Shown piece by piece: positions 10,801 through 18,429 of a stretch of 64,000 bases of DNA. The notes below the pieces were generated by a model. The model did not search any database. It saw only the letters and a list, made by a program, of their open reading frames with translations, and was not told the origin of the DNA. Source of the stretch: Gracilaria domingensis (lineage: Eukaryota > Rhodophyta > Florideophyceae > Gracilariales > Gracilariaceae); contig VCMS01000211.1 of the NCBI GenBank assembly GCA_022539475.1, positions 34,836 through 98,835 of the forward strand, written 5' to 3'. The stretch's first letter is position 1. Each line of letters opens with the position of its first letter. The position numbers were made by a program, and so were the translations under genes.

Positions 10801-13298
10801 ACACTCGGAGTCACAATCTCTGCCGACGAAACACTCGAGCTCGGAGCAGAACTTAAGCTCGAAAGGTTGCTATCACTAGGAGTAACAATCATCGCTGGTG
10901 ACGCGTTCGAGCTCGGAGCAGAACTTAAGCTCGGAAGGTTGCCAACACTTGGTGTCACAATCCCCGCCAGTGATGCACTCGAGCTCGGAAAAGAACTTAA
11001 GCTCGGAAGGCCGCTGACACTTGGTGTAGTAATCCCTGTAGATGACGGACCCAAGCTTGATGCCAAACTTACGCTCGGTAAGCTGCTAACGCTCGAGGAA
11101 GCACTCTCGACGGACAATGGACTTGCGCTCGGTAACACATTCTGGCTTGGTGCCCCACTAACACTAGGTACGGCAGTGTTCGACAGTAAAGGGCTCAAAC
11201 TCGGCGGTGCGCCTGTAATCCCACTCGTGCTTGGTATAGATACCATTGACAATAAAGGGCTTAAGCTCGGCTCGACGCTTATTCTCGGCGATTCACTTGC
11301 ATCCAATAGAGGACTCGAGGACAATAATGGGCTTGAGCTTGATGCCACGCCGATACTCGGCGAAACACTTGCACTTGCCAGAGAGCTCAAAGACAAGGAT
11401 GGATTTGAGCCTGCCGTCACGCTGATACTAGGCAAAGCACTTGTGCTTCCTAGGGAGCTTGCTGCAGCACTTGCAATCGGTGACATGCTCGTACTTGGTT
11501 GAGCGCTCATCGATAACGACGATGATGGGTTTGAGCTGGTAGCCACGCTGATACTCGGTGAAACATTTGAACTCGCTAGAGAGCTTGCTGCAACACTTGA
11601 ACTCGAAGAACCACTCGGGCTTGGAAGAGAGCTTATTGACAATGACGGGCTTGAGTTTGCTCCCACGCTGATACTCGGCGACCCACTTGAACTTGCCAGA
11701 GAGCTTGCTGCAACACTTGCACTCGATGACGCACTCGTACTTGGCAAAGAGCTCATCGATAATGACAGACTGGAGCTTGCTGCCAGGCTGATACTCGGCG
11801 ACACACTTGCACTCGGTAGTGAGCTTGAAGACAATGATGAACTCGAGCTCGGTACAATACTAATACTCGGCGACGCACTTGTACCTGCTACCGAATTCAT
11901 CGACAGGGCAGGGCTCGAACTCAGTGCTACATTTGCACTTGGGGATATAGTAGGAGTCGTGCTTTCCGCAGTAAAGACGCTTGGGCTCGGCAAAACAATA
12001 GGGCTTGCTGAACTACTAAGACTTGGTACAGCACCTTGAATTGTTGACAAACTCGAGCTCGGTGACACGTTCGAACTTGGCGAAGCAAGAACGTTCGGCA
12101 AATCACTCTCCAATGCTGACGGGCTCGTGCTCGATGAAGAACTAGAACTCGACATTGCGCTTGCGGTGAGCACCGCGCTGGGGCTTGGTGTGAAGACTGC
12201 ACTCGGGATTGCGCTGAGACTCGGTAAAGAACTTCCAAGAGAGAACGGAGTCGCACTTAGCAACACGCTGGTACTTGGAAAGCTGTTCAAATTCGGGAAC
12301 GCACTTGCACTCGATGAAAGACTAGAGCTTGGTGCAACGCTTATGCTCGGGGATAAACTCGAAGATGAGAAAGCACTCATTGCCATTGATGCCGAAGTAC
12401 TAGGCAAAGGGCTCATACTCGATGCCGCACTGCGGTTCGGAACGGCGCTCTCAGCCAATGCTTGAGTAGGGATTGCCGATGAAGGCATGCTCGGTGAGGA
12501 AGATGAACTCGGTGCCGTACTAGGGATTGCAGATAGGCTCGAACTCGGTAAGAGGCTTAGGCTCGGCGAAATAGTCCGACTCGGGACAGCAACATTCGTA
12601 GATGACGGGCTTGGAATCGGAATAAGGCTCAAACTCGGAGACAAAATTAAGCTGGGCGCGCCGCTCACAGCTGGTGAAGGACTTGCACTCGGTAGAGAGC
12701 TTTCGGCAGGTGACGAGCTCAGACTCGGTAGAATGATCATACTTGGAGAACTGCTCACGCTAGGTATAATGCTTTCGGCAGGTGCCGAGCTCGGACTCGG
12801 TAAAACAATCACACTTGGCGAACTGCTCACACTCGGTATAATGCTTTCGGCAGGTGCCGAGCTCGGACTCGGTAAAACAATCACACTTGGCGAACTGCTC
12901 ACACTCGGTATAATGCTTTCGGCAGGTGACGAGCTCGGACTCGGTAAAACAATCACACTTGGCGAACTGCTCACACTCGGTATAATGCTTTCTGCAGGTG
13001 ACGAACTCGGACTTGGTAAAATGATCATACTTGGCGAACTGCTCAAACTCGGTACAATGCTTTCGACAGCTGACGAACTCAGACTCGGTAGAACGATCAT
13101 ACTTGGCGAACTGCTCACACTCGGTATAATGCTTTCTGCAGGTGACGAGCTCGGACTCGGTAGAACGATCATACTTGGCGAACTGCTCAACTCGGTATAA
13201 TGCTTTCTGCAGGTGACGAGCTCGGACTCGGTAGAACGATCATACTTGGGAATGCTCACTCGTAAAGCTTTGCAGGGACGACTCGGATCGGTAAACAT
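1848..13298 (-). CDS. Giant Pro/Ser-repeat cell-surface protein with membrane segment and VWA-like domain (main piece)
   Basis: A 3,816-codon open frame. Most of it is low-complexity Pro/Ser sequence with units such as PSVSSLPSLSSVPSSSVSSA, arranged in 24-residue (72-bp) and 30-residue (90-bp) repeats. SP-rich repeats of this kind are typical of heavily O-glycosylated wall or mucin-like proteins. Near the C-terminus come a Gly-rich linker, one hydrophobic span (GIAVGSLVVVLVVGVVVY, about 2800-2865), an acidic run (about 2676-2700), and then a VWA-like domain starting LDLLFVFDSSGALSW near 2310. The MIDAS motif DxSxS reads DSSGA, so its last serine is missing. The frame ends early at 1848 because of the duplicated, indel-bearing segment, and starts abnormally at 13298 because of a second garbled spot. 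The real protein should include the pieces at 13256-16009 and 1051-1332, giving about 4,800 residues. The topology would be a repeat ectodomain outside and the VWA domain inside. The function is inferred (adhesion or wall anchoring). Confidence 0.72.
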   Translation of the reverse strand: MFTDPSRPCKALRVSIPKYDRSTESELVTCRKHYTELSSSPSMIVLPSPSSSPAESIIPSVSSSPSMIVLPSLSSSAVESIVPSLSSSPSMIILPSPSSSPAESIIPSVSSSPSVIVLPSPSSSPAESIIPSVSSSPSVIVLPSPSSAPAESIIPSVSSSPSVIVLPSPSSAPAESIIPSVSSSPSMIILPSLSSSPAESSLPSASPSPAVSGAPSLILSPSLSLIPIPSPSSTNVAVPSRTISPSLSLLPSSSLSAIPSTAPSSSSSPSMPSSAIPTQALAESAVPNRSAASSMSPLPSTSASMAMSAFSSSSLSPSISVAPSSSLSSSASAFPNLNSFPSTSVLLSATPFSLGSSLPSLSAIPSAVFTPSPSAVLTASAMSSSSSSSSTSPSALESDLPNVLASPSSNVSPSSSLSTIQGAVPSLSSSASPIVLPSPSVFTAESTTPTISPSANVALSSSPALSMNSVAGTSASPSISIVPSSSSSLSSSSLPSASVSPSISLAASSSLSLSMSSLPSTSASSSASVAASSLASSSGSPSISVGANSSPSLSISSLPSPSGSSSSSVAASSLASSNVSPSISVATSSNPSSSLSMSAQPSTSMSPIASAAASSLGSTSALPSISVTAGSNPSLSLSSLASASVSPSIGVASSSSPLLSSSPLLDASESPRISVEPSLSPLLSMVSIPSTSGITGAPPSLSPLLSNTAVPSVSGAPSQNVLPSASPLSVESASSSVSSLPSVSLASSLGPSSTGITTPSVSGLPSLSSFPSSSASLAGIVTPSVGNLPSLSSAPSSNASPAMIVTPSDSNLSSLSSAPSSSVSSAEIVTPSVSSSPSFSSVPSLSASPAGIVTSSVSSLPSLSSVPSSSVSSAEVVALSVSSLPSFSSVPSLSASPAGIVTSSVSSLPSLSSVPSSSVSSAEVLTPSVSNLPSFSSAPSLSASSAEIVTPSVSSFPSVGSAPSSSALSAGVVTPSVSSLPSLSSVPSLSASPARIVTPSFSSFPSVSSAPSSSASPAGIVTPSVSSLPSVISVPSLSASPAGIVTPSVSSLPSVSSVPSSSVSSAEVVTPSVSSLPSLNSVPSSSVSSAEVVTPSVSNLPSLSSVPSSSVSSAEVLTPSVSNLPSFSSAPSLSASSAEIVTPSVSSFPSVGSAPSSSALSAGVVTPSVSSLPSLSSVPSLSASPAGIVISSVSGLPSVSSVPSSSVSSAGNVAPSASTSPNLSSVPSSSASPAGIVTPSVSSISVPSASASPAGIVIPSVSGLPSVSSVPSASASSAGIVTSSVSSLPSIISVPSASASPAGIVTPSVSSLPSVSSAPSSNASPAGIVTPSVSSLPSLSSVPSSSVSSAGNVAPSASTSPSLSSVPSSSASPAGIITQSVSSLPSFSSVPSASVSSAEVVTPSVSNLPSLSFAPSPNVSPAGIVTPSVSNLPSLSFAPSSGASPAGFVAPSVGNLPSVSSAPSPNASPAGIVTPSVSSLLSLSSVPSSSISSAGIVTPSVSNPPSLSSAPSSNASPAGNVTPSVSSLPSLSSVPSASASSAEVGTPSFSSLPDLSPVPGSNVSPAGIVTPNDSNLPSLSSVPSSSISSAGIVTPSVSNLPSLSSAPSSNASPAGIVTPSVSSFLSLSSVPSASASPAGNVAPSSVPSASASPAGIVTPSFSSLPSLSSVPSSSASSAEVVTPSVSSSPSLASVPNLSASSAGIVTPSQNAAVSSIPSLVGNFAPTASERPSLSAAPNSTLLSSESFAPSVSRLPSLSAEPFSSAVAEGSPTPGVAGAPSLSVFTSSSMAAVQSSPNVGFSLSSTMPPSPTPLAFESSAPIVSASGTGFVPSLSPSLSLVSVSDESQPSSMSLLPRPSPLDTVGSAPSVSSPPVLNVSPSPSTMVVGSSLPSLGASPSTNIVLSTGPSAAESASSNTGGVLGALPTPSRVASESSLPSSSQLGAENVVPSLSMAPSLSALLIPSSVGGESPSPSSGQLGLENSIPSRSSSPQLSVIPNLSGVISGSSLSNASPSAAESVGPNSETLPDLIVPFSPSTSATGDLLPSSSPSGVGIVPPSADGSPGLNVIPSSTTAAVENPLLSSNPSASVVVAASPSALPSLNVLPNPSISGLENSLPNSANSSEVESVAPSPNGLPGLSVLPSLSNVPAGSSLPSSAPSSFESLAPSATGSPGFSVLPSPSVSAVDSSLPSTSPSAAESGVLSSNISPSLGVLPSPSTVAVVSSLPDSSLPGSASAPPGANALPGQSGLPSSSTGTVSSSLLSPSPAAVQSSLPSFSLETSSSQSPRPSSGESPSTDVVSGLNESPTGSALPNSNPLTGALPSTSLLSSPTVLPNAGQVSPGSESSTDSLLEASVAPSLSSLSISPEPIPSLSPGAGFLTSSSVESSDVLTNSTSSSSELSTTTTVEQSAGSSPNPSTSLSLGEAMISRSPSESVGQVPSALPSLTAVSTTGETSGSSSPGAIESPSNGFVRESPSFGTISSQISLPPSPVLGGLEEGPRPTADAVISTSVSGSLETPRPSLLTDILSQSPSSGVVSGSFVSPGLSVSTSFSMSSPTFGSNIGSLTSSPSFSQPSASGVVPSSTVEPSMIALTSPSISPFVSDSAVSPGLSVPFTPSNPSMSSNLTSMTVGVASSPSFSGIGGSGTAPSLTIEPSSSTGLSPQALASVAGAVVSPGFIPASASLSVGPPSDSPSFGFFSGSPSPSFSAPTVSGVIPSPGLSISQNGALGSVAPSASVVPTSSIFSNGLASPSTSFGSVSSVAPSASVAPTGSIFSNGVASPSTSFGSVSSVAPSASVAPTGSIFSNGLASPSTSFGSVSSAAPSASVVPTSSIFSNGLASPSTSFGSVSSVAPSASVVPTSSIFSNGLASPSTSFGSVSGSFLSISFSPPSPTAELSSDTGVSPSEGLGSAAVSGSFLSPSVSFLDGLASASSSFGFTSGSVISPSSLLSTPSVEPSITPVLGAVISASVSGASLSAGMSGSFLRPSSSHSGDPLSPSASPGIVSGSLVSPGVSVSTSFSIGLPTSGSTLGSLSFSPSFSQSSPPGVVPSLSVEPSTSSLTSPGMFVSPSDLLTSPGASGSLVLPSSSVLNGIASASVSFGIVPGSFVSPSTSFVSPTVEPSIVSGSSPGISVSESVALGSAAVSGSLSPSSSFSGSLGSISPSHGIVTAELSVLPSVSAASGTEVVASPTMEPIGSVGLSPVASVSLDVPTLSGSLVSPSSSFSDDVLLPSSSPGIVSGVPFSPSLSESTSFSSGSPSFGSVTGAISLSPSLALSSASGVVPSLTLEPSNSAVAGPDMSPSPNLMSVSASGPSLPPTSPSFTASEVDNFASPSASAVRESFSPSPSLDGVEPVLLSPSEGVDSEQLSGSNPATSVDETSSTVVLSPSVLPSPVVRQSPPVEEESPTMSLVSLEPWVPSVSPSPNGTALGVDPAGESGNDDGSSPRPISPVIGSDSGNADSGRDSSRGGGSFPGGIGGMSGIAVGSLVVVLVVGVVVYRSCAVFPDFGKAPVSSPSESSNHEGILMSSRISFESDDDDDDDSPWAQVWRSASELSDSVVEMGQEAAAAVGGQFAGLMRPGAARVRPPQVITRLAVPGMCLALSQLSPDSTGSDATSSTSAHSSDPPSFPSLGASSSSQERSNSELGAELPQQGKRGAAVAEKPRLDLLFVFDSSGALSWRDYRRLKEILSTPGGVIDNVQKQVHDGSRVGFVEYAYDSVVVSELDRDLDAVRRRILSSFQGDANNWDTNDMYIYEVGDKMWGNALRKVDSLVNDPEKNNDIHTISEGDIEEPPTVQATEVPPAMNGGSMVKWSGMK
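4663..5112 (-). repeat. 90-bp tandem repeat, five copies, in-frame
   Basis: Units start at 4663, 4753, 4843, 4933 and 5023, each beginning GAGACGCTTCCGAATGACG on the + strand. On the coding (minus) strand each unit encodes 30 residues of the SAPSASVVPTSSIFSNGLAS type. The near-identity of the units points to recent expansion or homogenisation. Confidence 0.9.
8188..11070 (-). repeat. 72-bp tandem repeat array, about 40 diverged copies
   Basis: A 72-bp unit (24 residues on the minus strand, of the type IVTPSVSSLPSLSSVPSSSV) repeats through this stretch. Some copies differ by larger in-frame deletions. Multi-unit blocks recur, for example around 9770-9990 and 10340-10530, which shows higher-order duplication by unequal exchange. 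Confidence 0.85.
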
Positions 13299-14410
13299 AA
13301 CTGGAATGTCACCGGTAAGCTTTCGGCAGGTGACGAACTCGGACTCGGTAGAACGATCATACTTGACGAACTGCTTGCACTCGGTATAATGCTTTCGGCA
13401 GGTGACGAGCTCGGACTCGGTAGAACAATCATACTTGGAGAACTGCTCACACTCGGTACATTGCTTTCGGCAGGCGACGAGCTCGGATCCGGTAAAATGA
13501 TCATACTTGGCGAACTGCTCAAACTCGGTACAATGCTTTCTGCAGGTGACGAACTCGGACTCGGTAGAACAATCATACTTGGCGAACTGCTCAAACTCGG
13601 TACAACGCTTTCGGCAGGTGACGAGCTCGGACTCGGTAGAACAATCATACTTGGAGAACTGCTCACACTCGGTACATTGCTTTCGGCAGGCGACGAGCTC
13701 GGATCCGGTAAAATGATCATACTTGGCGAACTGCTCAAACTCGGTATAATGCTTTCTGCAGGTGACGAACTCGGACTCGGTAGAACAATCATACTTGGCG
13801 AACTGCTCAAACTCGGTGCAACGCTTTCGGCAGGTGACGAGCTCGGACTCGGTAGAACGATCACACTTGGCGAACTGCTCAAACTCGGTACAATGCTTTC
13901 GGCAGGTGACGAACTCGGACTCGGTAAAACAATCATACTTGGCGAACTGCTCACACTCGGTACAATGCTTTCGGCAGGTGACGAGCTCGGACTCGGTAGA
14001 ACAATCATGCTTGGCGAACTGTTCACACTCGGTATAATGCTTTCTGCAGGTGACGAACTCGGACTCGGTAAAATGATCATACTTGACGAACTGCTTGCAC
14101 TCGGTACAATGCTTTCGGCAGGTGACGAACTCGGACTCGGTAAAACAATCATGCTTGGCGAACTGCTCAAACTCGGTACAATGCTTTCGGCAGCTGACGA
14201 ACTCAGACTCGGTAGAACGATCATACTTGGAGAACTGCTCAAACTCGGTATAATGCTTTCTGCAGGTGACGAACTCGGACTTGGTAAAATGATCATACTT
14301 GGCGAACTGCTCACACTCGGTACAATGCTTTCGGCAGGTGACGAGCTCGGACTTGGCAAAATGACCATACTCGAAGACGAACTCAAACTCGGCATAGCGC
14401 TTTCCGCGGG
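12700..14410 (-). repeat. Second 72-bp repeat array, highly homogeneous
   Basis: A tandem 72-bp unit encoding SSPSMIVLPSPSSSPAESII-type 24-mers on the minus strand. Copies are more alike than those in the 8.2-11 kb array. The array contains the garbled stretch at about 13190-13330 where the reading frame breaks, which is a typical place for assembly errors. Confidence 0.88.
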
Positions 14411-16009
14411 TGATGAGCTCGGACTTGGTAGAATGATCCCACTCGGAGACGAACTCAAGCTCGGTGCAACATTGAAAACCGGAGAAGAACTCGGCAGGGG
14501 TGGTGAGAACGAACTCGGAGAGGAGCTTAAGCTGGGTAAGACACTGACGGAAACGGTAGAACCCAGGTTCAGATTGGGTTGCACATTTGAGCTCGGGGAT
14601 TGGCCCAAGCTTGGCGGAGCACTTGCGCCAGGTGATGTGCTAGGAATTGGCAAAACCACTGGGCTGGGTGATACATTGACAGTTAATGCCACAGTTGGAA
14701 TCGGGAAAGTTTGAGGGGATGCTGGCGATGAAGCGAAACCGTCTGCCACAGACGGGCTTGGAGGTTGGAACAAACTCGCGAACAGGCTCAACCCTGCCTG
14801 ACCTCCTATTGATGGGACACCACTGTTCAGATTTGGCACTCCGCCATCTCCCGATGGCGTACCCGTGTTTGAAACAAAACTTCCATTTCCTTGAACCTGT
14901 ACTGCTTGTAACGACGGAGAAAATGCCGGAGAAAGCCCTGAACTCGGTTGAAATGTCCCAGGGGTCAATGGCGCCGCAGGAGCTACAAATGGTGAGGGAC
15001 TAAATTGCGCTACGACTGGGCTCTGTGGTGAGTTCAAAGGGGATGTGCCGAGACTCGCGTTGGCGTTCGTTCCAAAGTTGATGGTTGCTGGAGAGGGAGA
15101 AACAATCCCAAGACTCGCGACAAAGAATGAACCCGCTCCCGGTGACGCAGAAACAGCACCCACCGCTGGCGTAGTACCTGCCCCATTGGGGACAAGTGGA
15201 GGACTAGGACCAAAAGATTGTATACCAAGGCCAGAACCGCTGACGGGCAACACGGGAGATGCACCGATGTTAGCTACTGCAGGACTCCCCGCAGTAGTGA
15301 ATCCGATGCCGGAAACAGGAAGGCCAGGAGGCGACGGAGACGAAAGAGTACTAGGAAACGGCGATTGGAATGCGGGAGTGGGTTGCGATACCTGCGATAT
15401 GAGTTGTCTTTGAGCCGCTGACAGTATGCGAGCGCGTTTTTGAAAGGGATTTACATGCGTGACTTGACGGGGATTACCGGGTACATACGGCTTGGCAGGG
15501 TACGAATCGGGTGGGTCAGATGATGAGCCGAAACGCGAGGCTTTGTGTATTGGCGGTTGCTTGTGACTCTCGGGTTGCGGATTGGGCCAGAAACGCAGGC
15601 GGCGGAGAGTGTTTTTGACATGTACAGCGGGAGATATTGACAAGAGATATTGGATGGACGGAGTGATTAAAGCGCGGTACGAATCGTGGATGCGCGCTGC
15701 GGGGGAAGATAGATGGTCCGGGGGTGCTGTGGACGCATCGGAGGCGGTGTGCGGTCGGATTGCGGCAGAGTTAGGGTACTTATTAGAGTTGTGAGCGAGG
15801 CCCAAAAACGAGGAGAGGGTTTCGGTGAGGGAGAAATTAGAGCATGGTGAGGGCGCGAGCTGAGGGGAGCAGGGGATATATCTGGCGGTGGTAGGTGAAG
15901 AAGTTAAGCAGAACGAAAAGGCTAAACAGGTCAAAAAGGCGCGCACAAAGGACGGGCGAGAGAGAAGCATGGCGACGGCGAACGGAAGGGAGCAGGGCGT
16001 GGGGAGCAC
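13256..16009 (-). CDS. N-terminal part of giant Pro/Ser-repeat surface protein
   Basis: A 917-codon frame. It starts with a plausible secretory signal: a basic start then FVRAFLTCLAFSFCLTSS, with cleavage likely before ARYIP. Either the first Met (16009) or the Met at residue 14 could be the start. About 200 residues of ordinary sequence follow, including a basic segment (FQKRARILSAAQRQLISQ). After that the Pro/Ser-rich region begins and leads into the 24-residue repeats. The last 30 codons (LPVTFQLCLPIRVVPAKLYE) do not fit the repeat and coincide with local indels at 13190-13330, where the 1848-13298 frame takes over. I infer one continuous gene broken by sequence error in the repeat array. 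Confidence 0.7.
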   Translation of the reverse strand: MLPTPCSLPFAVAMLLSRPSFVRAFLTCLAFSFCLTSSPTTARYIPCSPQLAPSPCSNFSLTETLSSFLGLAHNSNKYPNSAAIRPHTASDASTAPPDHLSSPAARIHDSYRALITPSIQYLLSISPAVHVKNTLRRLRFWPNPQPESHKQPPIHKASRFGSSSDPPDSYPAKPYVPGNPRQVTHVNPFQKRARILSAAQRQLISQVSQPTPAFQSPFPSTLSSPSPPGLPVSGIGFTTAGSPAVANIGASPVLPVSGSGLGIQSFGPSPPLVPNGAGTTPAVGAVSASPGAGSFFVASLGIVSPSPATINFGTNANASLGTSPLNSPQSPVVAQFSPSPFVAPAAPLTPGTFQPSSGLSPAFSPSLQAVQVQGNGSFVSNTGTPSGDGGVPNLNSGVPSIGGQAGLSLFASLFQPPSPSVADGFASSPASPQTFPIPTVALTVNVSPSPVVLPIPSTSPGASAPPSLGQSPSSNVQPNLNLGSTVSVSVLPSLSSSPSSFSPPLPSSSPVFNVAPSLSSSPSGIILPSPSSSPAESAMPSLSSSSSMVILPSPSSSPAESIVPSVSSSPSMIILPSPSSSPAESIIPSLSSSPSMIVLPSLSSSAAESIVPSLSSSPSMIVLPSPSSSPAESIVPSASSSSSMIILPSPSSSPAESIIPSVNSSPSMIVLPSPSSSPAESIVPSVSSSPSMIVLPSPSSSPAESIVPSLSSSPSVIVLPSPSSSPAESVAPSLSSSPSMIVLPSPSSSPAESIIPSLSSSPSMIILPDPSSSPAESNVPSVSSSPSMIVLPSPSSSPAESVVPSLSSSPSMIVLPSPSSSPAESIVPSLSSSPSMIILPDPSSSPAESNVPSVSSSPSMIVLPSPSSSPAESIIPSASSSSSMIVLPSPSSSPAESLPVTFQLCLPIRVVPAKLYE

Positions 16010-17294
16010 GCCCGCAGTGAGTGGCGAATGCTACGGAACACGCGGGCGAGCGGCGGCGATGGCATGAAGGAGGAAGGCGACGGGGAGCAGCGGCAAGCAG
16101 GCTGGCGTTCACCGTGGGAAAGCATGCATCGCGGCGATGGCGGCGCGTATGATATCTGCGCGTCGCTGTGGCGGCCTCCCAAGCCATGCGATCTATGGCT
16201 CAAAACGGCGAAATTACAGTAGTGACGGGAGCCCACTCCGCCAACTGAATGGCATGACGCCGCGCCGCCGCGCTGATGACGAAACACGCAGAATGTGCGG
16301 TTGGGCCACGAACTTCGGTAGCCTCCGCCGCTTCCGCCGCCCGCGGGCTACTGCGTGCTTACAATTCAGCGCGCCGTCTGTTCAACTGCCGTTGAATTTT
16401 CGACGAATCCCTCGTCGCCGTCCGTTTTATGTTGATACCTTCGTAGATAGCGTTGAGTACAAAGGTACTCTCTCGACAACTCCCTTCATTTCTGGAGTCT
16501 TCTGCACTCAAGTCATCCGCATGGAAGCGAGTCCACGCGCCCTGCTCCGCAGGTCTACGCATCTGGTCTGATGCGGATCCCTGCTATGCTATGCTATGCA
16601 TCCCACAAGTATGACGGCAGTCTTGCGCAGGCGATCCGCAAACTCCCACTGTGGGAGGTAGCAAAACAGTGTGCCATATCCGCGGACGCCGGCGATCTGT
16701 GGCACCTGGAGTCTGAGATCTAACCGAGCTTCCAGCTGTGAGTGAGCGCGCAACAGTTAAAGCTGACCAAGTAGCTTACCTCAGCCACAATCGGCGCGTC
16801 ATACACTTTACGTACTTGTGCAGATGCGGCCGCAGCGCGGTGTTTGGCCGTTGCGTCCAGATCACACGCATCGCGCACATTGCGCAGCGTTGCCACAGCC
16901 GTGTTACAGATACGGCGCCAAAGGTGAGCGCCCCAAAATAACTGCCACCTCGCGGTTACACGTTGCGGCGTTTGGCTGCCATCTGGCGGACAAGTCCCGA
17001 CAACAATGCACACCTCACGTGAGCCGAGGATCTGGGATACTGGCGGCGCTGTTCGTCGTGGGTAGCCGAGCGCCCTGCGTGCTACCTGGAGCGCCCACGT
17101 GGCGTGCGGATGGTTTGCGCTGAGATCATACTGTATCATTCCTGTGATCGCTGTCCGACCGAGTCTGTCCGGGTCCGTCGGAGACAACGCTCTGCCCGAG
17201 CTCCAGCTCTGTTCGCCATCCTCCACGCGCGTTCTGGGCAGAACGGATCGTACGCCAGGCAGCCTGCTCTTATCTACCTTCATCGAGCGCCGCC
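16010..17294. other. Divergent intergenic region, GC-rich
   Basis: The upstream region is shared by the giant surface-protein gene (-) and the probable plastid-protein gene (+). Open frames exist on both strands (for example 16720-17493 on the minus strand), but their translations are Arg/Ala-rich and show no domain. They look like products of high GC content. A promoter pair is expected here but I cannot point to defined elements. Confidence 0.45.
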
Positions 17295-17900
17295 ATGCTT
17301 CTGCTCCCTGCCGCCTTCGTTCAAGGCGCCGCAGTGTCGCTGCTTCAAACGCGCCACCCACCGGCGTACAGATCCCGAAGCCATCGACCAGAGAGACATT
17401 CCGCCAAAAAAGCGCCACGTCGCCGCACACAAATGCAAATCCCTCCACCAGGCCACGAGCAGCCGCCTCTTTCAGAGCTAGAAAAGGGTCCACCCGGATA
17501 CAAGTGGAACCCCGACTATCCCGGCACTATGAAGCCGGGATTAGAACCAGACAACTATCCTCTGGAGGACGTCATGACATCCGGCGTGTACGAGCGCATG
17601 GAGTACACCGAGATGGACATAGACGAAAGAGATCCGCGAGTATTCGAGCCCGACGAAGATCTGCTCGAGTGGCTTGCAAAACACGGGCGCTTGATTCCGC
17701 GCGGCGCCTCTGACGACGAGATTGAAACTGAAGCCGAACGCCAAATCAGCGGCATCACAGAAGAGGATTTGGACTTTGGCGATGATGATAGCAGGATGAT
17801 TGCGTACTATTCGCGTCAGGGCGAAGGATCTGCCTCCGGTGCTGGACAGGACTTTGGAGGGTTTTCAGAATCTTCGGGCGATGCGGGCTTTGATCTGTGA
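17295..17900 (+). CDS. Probable plastid-targeted protein of unknown function
   Basis: 201 codons. The first ~50 residues are rich in Arg, Ser and Ala with almost no acidic residues, as in a chloroplast transit peptide. The mature part is acidic and looks conserved in style: YKWNPDYPGTMKPGLEPDNY, then MEYTEMDIDERDPRVFEPDE, then LLEWLAKHGRLIPRG, ending in a low-complexity Gly/Ser/Asp tail. I recognise no catalytic motif. The alternating short conserved blocks suggest a small accessory factor of a plastid complex, but that is a guess. The gene is followed at close distance by a convergent gene for another plastid-type protein. Confidence 0.6.
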   Translation: MLLLPAAFVQGAAVSLLQTRHPPAYRSRSHRPERHSAKKAPRRRTQMQIPPPGHEQPPLSELEKGPPGYKWNPDYPGTMKPGLEPDNYPLEDVMTSGVYERMEYTEMDIDERDPRVFEPDEDLLEWLAKHGRLIPRGASDDEIETEAERQISGITEEDLDFGDDDSRMIAYYSRQGEGSASGAGQDFGGFSESSGDAGFDL

Positions 17901-17991
17901 GCGCATAATACCTAACGTATGTAGCGTTTTACTGCATCATCAACTTATAGCGATGCCCGTTAGTAAAATGGAAACAAGCACTGTTGGATGT

Positions 17992-18429
17992 CTAGTTCGA
18001 CTTGGAAAACTTGGCTTTGATCTTAGCATCTTCTTCAGCCTCCCGTTCCAGCATTGCTGCATACTCTTCCTTCTCCTCCTTCACCAGCTCCCGTTCCTCA
18101 ACCTTGTACGCAGGTTCATCCTCCTTCTTGCGAATGCGAGTAACGTTTTTCTCCGCTGCATCGGGGCCCACGTCCGTAACCTCCTCTTCATAGTTGAGTT
18201 CCTTCACATCTTCTTTAAGCTCTTCTTTCAGTTGCTTAGTATCGATACCATCAGCAATAGCTGCAGCCGCAACGCCCACCACTGAAAACGCCGCCACCCG
18301 CAACACCGAACGCCGTGAGAGAGGCGCGTGCACCATCGTCACTTTCGCCGATGAGACCGATCTGCGAGTGCGAGGGAGGGCGCTTGGTAAACATGACGGT
18401 AATGCTGGTACGAACGCCATAGCTGCCAA
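17992..18429 (-). CDS. Thylakoid-lumen-type protein with bipartite targeting signal
   Basis: 145 codons. The N-terminal ~35 residues are Ser/Arg/Pro-rich like a plastid transit peptide. Then comes a twin-arginine hydrophobic signal (SRRSVLRVAAFSVVGVAAAA, Arg39-Arg40) with a likely cleavage site after the Ala run near residue 58. This layout is that of nuclear-encoded thylakoid lumen proteins exported by the Tat route. The mature ~85 residues are highly charged (Lys/Glu-rich, for example ELKEDVKELNYEEEV), probably helical, and match no family I can name. It is convergent with the gene ending at 17900. Confidence 0.68.
   Translation of the reverse strand: MAAMAFVPALPSCLPSALPRTRRSVSSAKVTMVHAPLSRRSVLRVAAFSVVGVAAAAIADGIDTKQLKEELKEDVKELNYEEEVTDVGPDAAEKNVTRIRKKEDEPAYKVEERELVKEEKEEYAAMLEREAEEDAKIKAKFSKSN

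Noticed and set aside
8188-14410. CRISPR-like periodic repeats
   Set aside because: The repeats are contiguous 72-bp coding units without unique spacers, in a eukaryotic gene.
2854-14714. Very long plus-strand open frames with Leu/Gly-rich 24-residue repeats (for example 8188-11502, 1,104 codons)
   Set aside because: They are the exact antisense of the Pro/Ser repeat gene. The lack of stops follows from its repeated codons. The frames start and stop arbitrarily within the array, while the minus strand has a signal peptide, membrane segment and VWA-like domain.
16720-17493. 257-codon minus-strand frame overlapping the plastid-protein gene
   Set aside because: Composition is typical of a GC-rich antisense frame, with no domain. 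The plus strand has a transit-like leader and conserved-looking acidic blocks.
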